DNA of 64,000 nt. Origin: Hippophae tibetana. Lineage: Eukaryota; Streptophyta; Magnoliopsida; Rosales; Elaeagnaceae. Made by a program: the position numbers and the translations under genes. The stretch lies in NCBI GenBank assembly GCA_037013495.1, contig CM072806.1, forward strand, positions 25,670,001 through 25,734,000. The letters run 5' to 3'. The notes beneath the pieces are model-generated. The model did not search any database, was not told where the DNA came from, and worked only from the letters and a program-made list of their open reading frames with translations. Positions 32,391 to 45,067 of this stretch are shown piece after piece; within the stretch, counting starts at the first letter, position 1; every line of letters begins with the position of its first letter.

Positions 32391-35300
32391 AGGTACATTA
32401 GTGCAGTATCATAGGGAGGTAATTAGCAAAGATCAAGTTTACTTGAATATTTATTTTTCATAGTGGAAAATTATGTGGTCCGGTGAACCGGTTGTTTTCC
32501 TCTTAGATTATGGTTATGACATAAGTTATTTTTACCTAAAAATATTTCTTGTTATTATTTCATTTTCGTACTTTATTTTTACACGTGATTGCATATATAA
32601 CTACTTTGCTTAGGTTATTAAATTAAAAATTAATAAAAATTAAAAATAATCTATTCACCTTTTCTAAGTTAATTAGGTTTTTTTTTAAATTTCACTACCA
32701 AACAATGTGCGTCATGATACATTTTTTTTTTCTGCAGTACACTTCACTTTTCTTCAAGTTTTCCTTATACATTTTACAAATTAGTTGGTTTTTCATTCAA
32801 AACTTATATACATTAATCTTTTAAGCTTCTAGGTGTAAATTAAGTGGTTTAAATATTGACAAATTTATGTATTTTAAAATTAAAAATACTTGAAATATAA
32901 TAAAATATATCCATGATTTAATACATATAGATTTACATAAATTATCACATAAACATTCTATAATCAAACTTATTTGTTTCATTTAAGTACAATTAATTCA
33001 TAAAATATGAATATTTTTCGAGTAATTATAATTTAGTTCGAACTTAGAATTTGTGGAGCTTTTTACGAAACTTCTCGTTAATAAATTTTAAAATGTATTT
33101 ATTTTGATAATTCAAAATATACTTATAAAAATTATTAAAAATATAAATAAAAAAATAAAAGCACATGCACAATAACTTTAATTATTTTTATTATTTTAAT
33201 TATTGTTATTATTTTTTAATTTACATTAATATAATTGTTTTTTAATAAAAATAATTAATTACATTAATATAAATATAATAATAAATGTTTCAAATTTCCT
33301 ATCAATTATGTCCAAAAACTTGTTTATTGTTTCAATTAATCCTAAAATTATTGAATTTGATATGATTAATAAAATCAATTTTTTTTATACTCAAAACTTA
33401 TTTTACGTACATTATAAAAGAATCTATATTTTACCATTCACATAGCTAAAAATATTAACACAATAATTTAAATGATAAATGATTTTAGAAAATCCTAGTT
33501 ATTTATCTCTCCTTTTTTACTGATGTTTTGAAGAGTTAAATTCGATTTGTACTGGGAGTAATTTTATTCTATAAGAATCTCTCTTCAATAAATTATTTAT
33601 TTACATTTTTTTGATTTTATTATTTATTCTGAATTTAAATAAAAATACAAGTTTGTGTTTCATTCTTACTCTATATTACTTCTTATTTTATTATGTCATA
33701 TTTATGTATATTAATTTCATATTTTGTTATCAATTTATATATTTATCTAGATTATTTGTGTCAAAAATCAAGATTTTATTTTTTAGAACGACTAATATAT
33801 CAATAGAAGTAATTAAACAATGGATTAAAAAACATTTGAATATAACTGAAAATAAAAGTTAAGTTTTTTTTCTACATGCACAAAATTTCTTTTGAGAAAA
33901 CAATAAAAATAAAAATATCAAAACTTGTAAACAAAACCTTTGACATCATATATTTTTATTATTAAAAAAATATAATAACTCGTTTTACTTTTAATAGTTA
34001 ATTGAACGCAGTTAAAAATAAATTAGAGTTATTTAGATTTGTTGAATGTTGAATTCTGTCTAATTGAAATTTATTTAATATTATTAAAATGTTATTTTTA
34101 TTTATATAAATTTTAATATTTTTTTATAATATTTTAAAAGTTTATATTTTTGGTTTATTAATAATTAATGTATTAATTTTTGTTTACCAACTAATCTTGA
34201 TAACATCTTGATTGATAAAAAAACACTAAATTAATGCACATTTAAACTTTTTTTTATCTTCTTTTTATTTTTATTTTTTTACTTGAAAATAAAGGTATAA
34301 TATCTTTACAAAACTCGATATTTTTTTAGTACAATAAATATTGTGGTCTTGTTGGAGAAAAATGAGTTTTCTCCCTCTATTCTAAAAAGAAAGATATATC
34401 CAATCATATGAGCTAGCAGATAATTATCCAAAACTCGATATTTAATTTGAGCCTTTTCTTTAAAAAACAAATATATCTAAATATCTCATCCTTCCACCGA
34501 TACCAAAACGTGACTATATACACTTTGACCTTCATGTGCGAATTTTAGTTGAATATTTTTTTGTTTGTGTTATAAAATTAAAAGAAAAGAAAAATATAAT
34601 AATATAAATAAAAAATAGAGAGAGGACGAAAAGATAATTGATATTATATTCTTTTATTGTTGTTTTATATATAATACAATGTAATAAATTTTAAAATACA
34701 AGATCAAATCTTCCATTGCAAATTAGTAATACGTAGAAATCAAATATCTATTTAAAATATCAAATAAAATTAAATTAATAATTATAAAATATATTATTTA
34801 AATTATTATAATTTAATATTTGATATTCATATCATAATATTTTCATTTAAATGTTAATTACATAGTAAAAGAAATATCTTATTTAAAATTTTATAAAAAA
34901 AATTCAATAGACAATGGATGGATGGAAAAAGAGTACATGTGATATTTAACAATGCAAAAAGAAGATATAAAGATGAAAATGACAACCAATAAGGATAATA
35001 ACATTTCAATTTGATGTTGGAATTATCCCGTCTTAAACATATACGAAAAGTTTATGTGCTTATATATTATCTACGAAAACACTTTATTTAAAAAGTAGAA
35101 TTTTATTAAAGATAAAAAATTATAATTTACATTAAAAATTATTAATTTAAATATATAAATAATCAAAAAAATTAAAATATTATTAAATATATAAAAAAAA
35201 ATTAATTTTTATCTTTTAACTTACGATAATATTTACTATCTCAAATATTATAGATCTAAATTGATAAAAAAAACACAAATTTAAAAGATGTAAACATGAC

Positions 35301-36965
35301 ATATATCACCATAAATAAATATTTAAATAAAAAAATAATATCAAATTAAATCTAAGTAAAAAAATAATACAAATATGTATTAGTTAAGGAAACACTTTTA
35401 CACATAAATTTAAACATTTTTAAGTTATATTAAAAAAAAATAACTTATCTGTTAATTATCTTTCTAATTTTAAATATATTAATCACCTTATACAAAATTA
35501 CTATACACTTATCTCTTAATATATTATAAGATAATTTAATTTAATTTATCATATTTTAAATTTTAAATTTATTATTTTAATATTTTTAAACCTGACTTTA
35601 AAAAAAATTAAAATAATACTTATTATGGTGAGGTGCTGTAAATGTTTGAGATTTATGTAAATTAATTTTTTATATTATAAAAAAAATATTATTTGATTTT
35701 TTATATTTTATAAAAGATATTAAAAAAGAATAAATTTTACTTTTAATTTAATATTTTAATAGTTTTATGATAAGAAAATTCTATATACTTGATATTTTAA
35801 TAATTTTTATGATAAAGTATCATAATAAAAAACCATATTTATCCTTTATTTATTTACTAATAAAATAAAGTATGAAAAATAATAATATTTTAATTAAAAT
35901 ATTAATAAAAATTTAGATTTTTTATAAAAATAAATGATTAAATAATTAAACTATATTTTTAATTTAATATAATTGATATATACAATATATCTCTTTATTT
36001 CTTATTATCTTCTTGTATATGAAAAATGAGAAGAAATTTTGCCTCAATTTTAAAAAAGTTGTCATTATATCTAAAATTAATTAAGATAAGTAAGTAAGTG
36101 TGCCCTAAACTCATTGTTTATTACTTGTCATGTGTTATAATTTCTTAAAAATAAATTTTTATTTTTATTTTTAAAATAATTTTAACATTTAAACTGTGTG
36201 ATTAAAATGTATGCATTTAACATCCCTAACCACAGAGTTATTTATTAATTTTATAATATATTTTATCAATAAAATTAGTTATTAAGTATATATATATTAT
36301 TTGAAAAGGTTATTACATTGATTTTATACTCTATTAATATACAATATTATATTATCACAGATTTTTATAAAAATAAAAATATTAATATTATTCAATTTTA
36401 TATTTATATTCTTTATATCCAACAATATATCTTAATTATTTTAAAATTTTAATAAATAATTTATTTTTTAAATAATATTAACAATAAATAATAACTAGTA
36501 CTATTTTCAAAATAATAATCTACATTGTAATAACAAAATTTTTATGTTTAAAAATACATAATTTATTACTTTAAAAATATCAATTTTCAAATTATATTAA
36601 AAAAATATTTATGATAAATGTATAATCGATTATAATTATAATTATAATTATATAATATTAATAATAAATTTAATTTAATTTATATAACTATAATCAACAA
36701 TAAATTACCATTAAGATTACGTTGAGCTTAAAAAAAAGAAGAACGACCCTAGGAATATTTGAAGCCTAACATTTTCCTTAAGGAGTAAGGAGAAATATTA
36801 GAAATAAATAAGTTTATATTTATTTTTATAATTATATTATTTAGATGTTACATGTTAATATTATTTAAAATATAAGTTATTTTTTTAATTTTTAAAATAA
36901 TTATAATATTTTAGATGAAAAAGAATATAAATATAAAAATATATATAGAATTAAGTGATGTTAAT
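32391..36965. other. A+T-rich intergenic region, no gene
   Basis: About 4.6 kb of very A+T-rich DNA. A 83-codon frame at 33611-33862 is Phe/Ile/Tyr-rich as expected from composition alone. The motif aaaactcgatatttt/aaaactcgatatttaa occurs twice at 34313 and 34430. No coding, tRNA or LTR signals. Confidence 0.6.
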
Positions 36966-36969
36966 TAGA

Positions 36970-37405
36970 ATTAGGGCTTTTCATCGGATCGAAACCGCTG
37001 ATTTTATATTCATTCGATCTGATCCGATCATCTGTTCGGATTGAAACATCATAATCCGCAATCGATTCGATCACTTTTCACATCCGCTTAATCCGATCTG
37101 TAAACTATTTAGATGACATCCGATCAATCTAATCTGTAAACTATTTAGATGACATCCGATCAATCCAACCAATAAACTTAATTAACTCTATTTTTTGTAT
37201 TTTTAAGTATTTTTTTTAAAATTTCACATAAATAATAACATAAAACTATATGACTTAAAAAAATATTAAAAAATTTAATAAATATATATTTAATTTAATA
37301 AATATATAATTAATTTCAGTCGGATCGATCCGACCATTAGATTGGTATAAATCGGATGAAAAATCAACAAATCGGATTAAATTGATCGGATTTTTTACAC
37401 ACTCT
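36970..37405. mobile_element. Small ATCCGATC-rich repeat element (MITE-like)
   Basis: An island with many GGATCG/CCGATC words in both orientations inside A+T-rich DNA. The left edge TTAGGGCTTTTCATCGGATC and the reverse complement of the right edge TTAGAGTGTGTAAAAAATCC are partly alike, and TTAATTAGA/TCTAATTAA flank them. Composition and size suggest a nonautonomous DNA element. Superfamily not assigned. Confidence 0.4.
37098..37169 (+). repeat. 36-bp tandem duplication
   Basis: The unit ctgtaaactatttagatgac + atccgatcaatctaat occurs twice (37098-37133, 37134-37169), nearly identical, inside the MITE-like element. Confidence 0.85.
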
Positions 37406-39960
37406 AATTAAAATGGTATCAAGAATTCGTGGCTCCTAAAAGATTACGTGATTTTATTTATTATTATTTTAAATATATTTCTTGTTAGGTTTTAATACAT
37501 ATATACTTTTATCAATTAATTTTTTTCCTTCTATATTTTTTATTAAATATTTAATAACAAATAATTATATTTATTTTTTTAATTATATTAATATAAAATA
37601 TCATTTAATAACAAATAATTTCTGAAGATTATAGTCAATTTCTTTAATTTGACTAAAGAAAGGCAAAAGGTGATAAGACATGCCTTTGGGATTACACACC
37701 CTTGACTTGTATCTCTTTAAATGTTTTTCTGATCTATACTGGTGGGTTATTATTGTTTTCTCGAAAACCGACGAATAAATAAAGCTCAACTTTCTAAAAG
37801 AAAATTGTCACCCACTGTTCTGTGAAAATTAAAAACCTCTAATTACAATAAACAAAAATGTTTTTTTTAATAGTAAACCAGTCACAATTTAAGTTATGAT
37901 ATTGATATTATTATAATATAAATTATTATTATCATAAAAATATTTTATTATTAATAATTTTATTTAATAATAATATATTAAAATATAATTAATATAAAAA
38001 TAAAATAAATGTTTTAAGCAGTTTTCTGTATCAATACAAAAGTTATTATGTAATATCATGATCCTTTAAGTTTGACTAGCCTTATTTTTAAGAGAATAAT
38101 TAATATTATTAAAACAAAACTTTAATTCTAAAAAAAAAAATCTTTATCTTAAAAATAATATTTACCATTCTAAAAAGTATCAATTATTTTAAGTAATTTA
38201 TGTTAATAACTAATCATATAATTATTTTATTATTATATATCTATAATGATATATTTAAGTAGTTAAAAATGCATATTTTATACTTAAATTATTTGAATAA
38301 TTTGTAAAAATAAATTTAAGAGCCGAAGGAAGTTTTTGAATCAGCTAAGGAAAGCACAATATCAAGATTAAATTATTTGAGTTTTAAAATTATAATATTT
38401 TTTACAAATATAAAAGGTAATATATATTTTTATTTTAAAAATAATGATATTTTTATTTAATTTTAAATTATATTAAACATACTTGTTATTTATTATTAAT
38501 AATTTTGTTTGCATATATTAATTATTTGATTATCATGTTTGAACTCCAATAAAGTCTTAGAAAGATATCTAATATCAATAACTTAAAAAAAAATCCTTAA
38601 CAAATTCATAGAATAAACACATAAAAGAAAAAAAAAAAATATGAGAATAACTCACCGTATATGCTTTTTATTTATTTTTTATTTCTTAAGGAAAACACAA
38701 TAGCAAGATTAAAACGCCCAATTATCGACACCAACACCAACTTTGTCGACACACATGCTATTTCAATTGGTCACATCGATATAGGACTAAAGATTAACAC
38801 ATTCGAAGATCAACCACGTTAGTTACTTTTTTTGTTTTTGTTTGTTTTTGAAGAAAAGCACAATATCAACTAGCCAAACAAAACAATTAAAATTGCAATG
38901 TAGAAAAAAAGATTTAAATGCTTTATTACTCAACAAATTGACTAGATGTTATAATGTCTATCAGGTATTATTCATTACTCACGAAATATATTCCTCCCAA
39001 ACAGTTTGTTTTATCTCTAAACTTCTTATTGGGTTATTTTTTTCAAAAAGAAAATGTTACATTAATATTGAATTTCATTAATCTAGAATATAACATCCTC
39101 TAATATCTACTTCCTTCCTAATATATCTTCGAAACTCACAACAATATAAATTATTAATTATTTTTGGAATAAACGGTAATGTAATATTATATACCAATAG
39201 AATATAAATTTACTATATTTATTTTCTTTAGAACACAAATATTGAAATTAAAAAACATACAATATTATTAGTAAATTCTATGGCATTACTTACTCTAAAA
39301 GTAATAAATAATGTTACCAATAATCAATAGATAATGATAATGAGTTCTATATAATTGTATAATAAGGTATATTACACATCAATAATATTTTTTACTCTTT
39401 TTATTAGGTATTGGTCATTTGTATTTTTCAAAAAGTTAGTTGTATTAATGTTACACTTTATTGATTTAAAATATCACATTATCATTTAAGAATAATGAAT
39501 CGTCTCCATAAGTATGATAACATGCATTTTTGAAGTAAGGAATTATTTATTGGTTTACCACCGATGATTCCAACTAATATCATGACATTATCATTGAAGA
39601 ATGACCTACAAATAGCTCCAACTTTTTTTATTATTGAAATTTATAATAATAATTTTTTCATTAGTTTAGACCACCATATTAGCATTGATCCAAGATCAAT
39701 GTATAATTTCTCTTTTGAATGTATTCAAATAATTAAGCTAAATAACTTTTGAAATACCAAAATTTTGACGCAAGTTGATAACTTATAACTACTTGAAAAT
39801 TAAGGTCTTGATATTTCACAATGTAATTTGTTATTATTACAAAAATAATTCATTAATAAAAACTGTAAGTCCTATTGTACTCATGTTTGTGTATTGGCTT
39901 TTAATGTACAAAACATGATATATGTTTTATTCTTACATAGTGTTTTTGCCATCCTCTATG
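37406..39960. other. A+T-rich intergenic region, no gene
   Basis: No supported ORF. A short motif of type ggaaagcacaatatcaagat appears three times in diverged form (about 38349, 38692 and 38853). A less A+T-rich patch at 38700-38820 (cgcccaattatcgacaccaa...) has no match I recognise. Confidence 0.55.
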
Positions 39961-40432
39961 TAAGGTTAGTTACTGTGGATCAGTAATACACACACACACA
40001 CACACATATGTATGTATACTTTGTATGCAAACATGTTTAAACACATCACATGGTTAGTTTCCTTAGTGTGCATGCTAAGTGGAGTGTTGGTTCTTGGATA
40101 ATGAGTGTGTGAGCGAGTTGATGTTGTCACGTGTGTTTTTGGTTCATTTTGGGTGCAAGTATTTATGAAAAGTACTAGGAAATTTTGGAACAAAAAAATA
40201 TGACTTTTTAGTACCTCCCTACCAAGCTCGCCATAGCTCTCGCCACCACCCTTGGCAAGGTGGTTGGTGAGGTGGCTGATGAGGTGCTAGATTTGTATTT
40301 TATAAATACCATCATTTCATCTTATTTGGTATTCAGAAAATGTAATATAACTCTATTAAATTGACATCTCATTTTTCTATTTTTGGATCACTAATACCTC
40401 AAGTGTGTTTCGGTATTAGTAATTTGTGAATA
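39961..40432 (+). promoter_or_regulatory. LTR-like promoter segment with imperfect palindrome
   Basis: A (AC)n run (39988-40005), then a GC-rich stretch with the imperfect inverted repeat CCACCCTTGGCAAGGTGG (40245-40262), further GGTGG words, and a TATA-like TTTTATAAATACC near 40299-40311. The arrangement resembles 21000-21065. No gene follows; a beta LTR starts at 40433. Probably an LTR fragment. Confidence 0.35.
39988..40005. repeat. (AC)n microsatellite
   Basis: About nine AC units, followed by atatgtatgtatact. Confidence 0.85.
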
Positions 40433-41777
40433 TGGATAAATGCTTAAAATCACTTAATATATCTTGATCTTATGCATGTTTAATGATTATATAGATTTGT
40501 ATTTGTTTTTTTACTATTATTTTATGTAAATTTATCTTTTTAGAATCACGAGTATACTTTGTGATTTTTTAAGTATTGTTTGTATTAAAACCAATCAACT
40601 TGAAGAATTATACTTGAAACACTCTATTATAACATGAAATATTAAAAGAAAACATTTGTAAAACATTACATATATTCAAAAATTAGAAAAATAAATTACA
40701 TGAAAATTAGGGTTTCAAGTGGTGCAGTTTAAAGTCTATTGCGGTGTGAAAACATTATAAGACACAACACGAGGCCAAATGAATATATCCAAAATCAATG
40801 CAAGCCACTATGTGAAAACAATGTGTTCCACAGTGCGAAAGAGTGGATTGTGCTCAACCTGTGTATGCCACAACGCCAAATAAAAAATTATACTTTTTCC
40901 TCTTTTTCTCACCCTATAAATAGAACCCTATTTATATTGTAAAAAGATATCCTAAAATCCCATAGCCTCTCTTAGCAGCTAATTCCTTATTAATTTTAGT
41001 CTTTTTATTTCTTTTAGTAGTTTAAAGTTCCTCTCCCATTTGAGAGTTGAAAAAATTTAATTAATGTATTAGTTTTTAGTTTCAATTTAATAAATAACAC
41101 AACAATTCTATCTAGAGGTTTTTCAGAAGCAATTCTAAGAATTCTGTTAAGGTATATTTGAACATATTATTTCAGAATATTTTTAAGTGTTGTTTTAATA
41201 CTTTATGTTTAATTTATTCATCATTTATTAAATTATACATGTTTGGTTATAACTAGTATGAGATATTAGCAATGTTGTTACACTTGTGAAATATTAAAGT
41301 AGATTAAATATTTTAATAAAATGAATTAAATTTTATTTCATCATCAAGATTTAAATAAATTTTGTAAATGAAAAATATATTGATGAAGTGTTTTTCATAA
41401 TAAACAAGAGAGTAATGTCTAGGATTTTAATTATTTGAATCTTATTTAGAATTTCACTCTTAAATCTTTGAGTCTATATCAATTGTATACTTAGAGTGGG
41501 CTATATTTTAAAGATTTTTATAAGAATTATTATTGAAGATATATTGACAAAATATTTTTAAAATTTAAAAGTTAGTTTTAGATTCTTAAATTATAAACCT
41601 AACTTAGAAACCTTGATGAAGTTCAAATTGTCAGTTCGATCGAAGGTGGCAAGCTGATTTAGTCATTTTGTAAAAAATAAGAGTAATTTAATTAAGGTAT
41701 AAATTATCGCCCCGATCGAAGGAGGCAAGTTAAAATTTAATTAACAAAGAAAATGATCCTTACCTTAGGATATTTTT
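40433..41777 (+). mobile_element. LTR type beta, 3'-truncated
   Basis: Starts TGGATAAATGCTTAAAATCAC and aligns with 3933 onward and with 52885 onward: the agtggtgca/aacattataagacacaacac U3 block, the ccctataaatagaaccctat TATA region (about 40912-40930), tttgagagttgaa, and the pair of gatcgaagg motifs (41638 and 41714). Similarity breaks at about 41777, after ttaccttaggatattt, so roughly the last 400 bases of the LTR are missing. The neighbouring Tat-element cassette begins there. Confidence 0.75.
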
Positions 41778-42239
41778 CGTATCTATGTCCAAACATCTAA
41801 TCCCTCAATTATTTCAGCTCGAGCTCTGAGGTGAGATGGAAGAGTAGTACTCAGGTAGTGAATCTGAACCATCCAGTTCCCTTAATAAATGCATGTTATT
41901 TGATTGGAGAGAGAAACTATGGGTCTCTATATAAGGATGTGCTTGGGTTGAGCCTTTTCATCATTTCCCGCACATCAGACAAAATTAAAGAGAAAATACT
42001 TTTTGTTGTTGTAGTCTGTACTGTAAAAAGGTTTTCGGTTTAGTGGTAAAAATTCAATTCGGCACATAACTTATTAGCGTGGGTTTTAGAGTACAAGTTT
42101 CACAAGTCTAACACTTTTCTGCTTTCTTTTCAAGTCAATTTAAAATAATCATTTATCTTTATTTTCAAACTCAACCCTAGGTAATCCCTTTATCTCGTAG
42201 CTTACCATTTTTTTTATGTTTTGTGGTATTATGTAGACA
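41778..42239 (+). promoter_or_regulatory. Promoter/leader of the antisense ORF cassette
   Basis: TATATAAG at 41928-41935 in a gggtctctatataaggatgt context, about 320 bases before the first recognisable coding segment, with a pyrimidine-rich tail (ttttctgctttcttttcaag). It may be the dedicated promoter of the plus-strand ORF or part of the Tat 3' LTR; I could not match it to the LTR at 49386-49787. Confidence 0.4.
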
Positions 42240-43078
42240 ATGCATATAGAAGATACCATGGGCTTGGGCTCCTAGCAGAGCCCATAATACTCTAGCATAA
42301 GTAATGATTCAGGGTCTTCTAAGATAAACTCTTCAAGTGAAGAGATTCAATCTTTGCCACAATCCTCTACCCCCATTCTTAGGTTGTTCCAACCATTAGG
42401 TTGAACCTGCCCCAGACTTAGATATCCTTGGCTAGGACATATAGAAAGAAAGTGAGGAACATAGGCTCTAGGGGACATATAAGTTGTACCAAGGGTTGGT
42501 TGTCCAAAATCAAGACCAATGGACTATCGCCTCAGGATAAGGAGAGGTTGAGGAAAACATACAACATCCCACCCTTAGTTCAAATAATGATTCCATTGGT
42601 GGGGGCCCATAACAGTGACTAACGTCCAATTGGATGGATAGTCTTTCACAAGAAACCTCTTATTTATGGGAGGGACTCCTCTAAAGGTAAGAAGAGGAGA
42701 AAGTCCTCTAGGTAGGAAGGCCTTTCTATATCCTCTAAAAGGAATAGGAAAGTGACTATCAATGAGCCCGTGCTCAGCCCAGAGCCATTGAATGTCTTCA
42801 AGCCTTTATCCACATTGTAAAAGCAAGATAATTCACCACCTTTTACTTTAGGTCCTCAAGAATCTGACCACCCGATACGAGATTTAAGGAAGGGGAAGGG
42901 TATCATCAATGATCTTACTATCGATATGGATAGAGTGGCTCTATATCGGAGCTTGGTTCCAGAGCAACTCAATCATTACGTGAGCCATCTTCTTTTCAAA
43001 GCTCATGAGAAGCTGCTCAAGGCCATATATGAGGAAATAAGCTCTGAGGTTGTTATCCATCGCCATATGTACGATGTG
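42240..43078 (+). pseudogene. Antisense ORF of the Tat element, part 1 (gypsy-type 'transposase_28' region)
   Basis: Plus strand. 42428-42622 reads LSPQDKERLRKTYNIPPLVQ and IMIPLVGAHNSD, then, past a stop, GWIVFHKKPLIYGRDSS; this resembles the start of the plant 'putative gypsy type transposon' domain (Pfam PF04195, from memory), whose hallmark is an IP..V..R.P segment followed by an aromatic 'GW..F'. Decayed frames continue with LYIGAWFQSNSIITVSHLLF and KAHEKLLKAIYEEISSEVVI. It runs opposite to pol of the Tat element (45068-47823) and lies between pol and the 3' end, the place where Grande- and Retand-type elements carry an antisense ORF. Stops make it nonfunctional. Confidence 0.5.
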
Positions 43079-43162
43079 TGTTAATCTTGTCTCACTTCTT
43101 ATGTTTATAATAATAATTTATATTTTTACAAGTTTGACCTTGTGCTCTCTTCTTTCTTTTAG
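43079..43162 (+). other. Probable intron of the antisense ORF
   Basis: Begins GTTAATCTTG after the coding-like ...HMYDVC segment, is A+T-rich, and ends ctctcttctttcttttag before coding-like sequence resumes. GT...AG with a polypyrimidine tract fits a plant intron. Not proven without transcripts. Confidence 0.4.
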
Positions 43163-43752
43163 TTGCAGTTGCTTTATAGGTTTAACAAGGCTTGAAGTGT
43201 GGGGAATTTATAAAATAAATTGACACAAGAAAAATAGGACTATACCTTGAATTAAGCTAAGTATGCAGTGCTGCTAGCGAGGGCCAATAAGTGGGAGGGC
43301 AAAGATATAGATAAAGAGGAAAAATTGACTAAGGATACCAAGTTGAACGAAAACTCTAGGTGTCTTGTTGAGCTCGAAGAGGCTCAAAAGGCTCAAAGAA
43401 AATCTGAGGGTGGGATTGAGGATGCCCAGAAAAGATATGCAACTACAATTGAGGACTATAACCATAGAGTGGTTGAGTCTGAAGAGAAGCCAAAGGTTGA
43501 GCTTGATGTGATGGCCAAGTAGCTTATCTTAAGTATCGAGGTTGGGTATGAGTTGGATATGGAATCCTTTAAAAGAGAAGCCAAGAAGAAATACTTGGGG
43601 TTACTATTATTATATTCTACATATCTCGGTCACTTCCCAGTACATGCCTACACAATATCTAGTGGGAGACGAGAAGAAGAGCTCAGAATCCGATGAGAGT
43701 GATGATGGATCCAAGGCGATAGAAGTAGAGGGTAGGAACATGGACCCTTGAT
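43163..43752 (+). pseudogene. Antisense ORF of the Tat element, part 2 (coiled coil and acidic tail)
   Basis: 43268-43522 reads LLARANKWEGKDIDKEEKLT, LVELEEAQKAQRKSEGGIED and EKPKVELDVMAK, a charged Glu/Lys/Ala-rich helix with heptad-like spacing, then a stop. 43542-43751 ends YLVGDEKKSSESDESDDGSK AIEVEGRNMDP with an acidic serine-rich tail and a stop codon at 43750-43752. Coiled coil plus acidic tail is the usual C-terminal layout of plant proteins with this domain. One in-frame stop and a frame change separate the pieces. Confidence 0.45.
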
Positions 43753-44059
43753 CTTTATGGATTGAGCATACTATTATAGTATATTTTAGGGCCTATATGC
43801 TTTTAAATGTTTTGAGCTCAATACCACTTCTACGTGTACGACCGTGAGCTTAAACTTCTTTTAATTCAAACTTTATTAATGAAAAATGAATTTGTCAACA
43901 CAATTGTATGTTCATATAATTTATATTGTATATTTATGATGTTTAACCTAGCCACCTACTTTTAGTACACGTGCCACCAGTCTCTTTCTTAACATCATCT
44001 TCTATAAAAATGGGTTAGGGAGACTTGTTAAATCTAAGAAATAAAAATAGTTTCTAACT

Positions 44060-44560
44060 CCTTCATCTTTTTCGTTTGAACTTTATGGATTCTGATAAGC
44101 CAATAAACATTTAGTTCGAGCTTTGAAAGTGGAAAATGGTAGGCTTAAGAGCAAGGTTAGAGAACTAAAATTTGAGGTATTCAAACTCGAGGGCAAGTTA
44201 AGACCTTTTAAGGATACCAAGTGTGAACTTGCTTCTTGTAAAGAGTACTTGTTCTAAATTCAAACTCAAGAAAGGAGGACCCTCACTAAAATGGCCACTC
44301 TCGTGGATAGGGATTCCTATTGGGCGAAATTTTATATGAATTGGTCTAAAATGGTGTTCCTCAAGGTGATGAAGGTTGTTGAAGAATTAGAGTTTGTTAT
44401 ACTCCCGTTGAGATATGTCCTTCCCGAAAGAGTGGCCAGTGCATAGAAGAAAATCACCAAGATTCAAGCCGAGTTGTTTCCCATAGTAAAGGAAACAGAT
44501 GACACAAACATTGATCTTGTGTCTAAGTGTCTAAGGAATTTTTTATTTTGTAGGATTGAG
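44060..44560 (+). pseudogene. Second coiled-coil ORF remnant in the Tat cassette
   Basis: Plus-strand frame: ALKVENGRLKSKVRELKFEV, FKLEGKLRPFKDTKCELASC, then, after a stop, ERRTLTKMATLVDRDSYWAK, FYMNWSKMVFLKVMKVVEEL and KITKIQAELFPIVKETDDTN. It reads as a mostly helical, charged protein with few stops for its length. I do not recognise it. It could be a duplicated or downstream exon of the antisense ORF, or an independent small ORF. It is followed directly by the 60-bp tandem repeats. Confidence 0.4.
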
Positions 44561-44700
44561 CTATGTATTAATAAATATTTAAGGGCATTGTAAGCACGAG
44601 TAATAAAAAATGCTTTTAATAGAATGCTCTTGACTTAGTAGGCCAATACATACTTCCATTTCTCATATTCTGAACCTAGGTGTACGAGTTGTGATTTTTG

Positions 44701-44985
44701 CAAGGTGATCAACTTGTGACCTATGATAGTTGAAAAGGTAGCTCTACTTGGTTCTTAATCGAGGTGATCAACTCGTAAAATATGATAGTGAGAGAGGGAG
44801 CTCTACCTGGTTCCTGACCGAGATGCTCAACTCTTCCTTTAGTATCAAAGTTACAATCTAGTTCCTAATCAATATTACCAACTCGTGACTTTTATAAGTG
44901 TTAGAGCACTCTACCTGGTTCTTAACTAAGGTGATCAGTCTGTGATGTATAATAGTAGAAGACTTTGGGGAGAGAATCATTTATT
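44701..44985. repeat. About 60-bp tandem repeats in the Tat 3' UTR
   Basis: About four and a half diverged units starting at 44701, 44761, 44820, 44871 and 44928, of the form gaggtgatcaactcgt...gagctctacctggttcctaa. Periods are 60, 59, 51 and 57 bases. They lie between the pol end (45068) and the antisense ORF. Variable tandem repeats in the 3' UTR are known for Tat/Ogre elements and can seed satellites. Confidence 0.75.
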
Positions 44986-45067
44986 GAAGGAACCCACTTC
45001 ATATGTATGTATATAGTAATATTATATAATTGTAGTAAATTAAGATATGTCATAATTAGTATATTTT

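Noticed and set aside
33611..33862. 83-codon plus-strand reading frame, Phe/Ile/Tyr-rich
   Set aside because: Composition is what A+T-rich DNA gives by chance; no domain, leader or neighbour supports a gene.
36970..37405. CRISPR-like or regulatory repeat array of ATCCGATC words
   Set aside because: Words are irregularly spaced, in both orientations, in a plant genome; a small mobile element explains them better.
42428..43752. Host coiled-coil gene
   Set aside because: Considered as an ordinary plant gene, but its stops, its 'gypsy-type' domain start and its position inside a Tat element in antisense favour a retroelement ORF.
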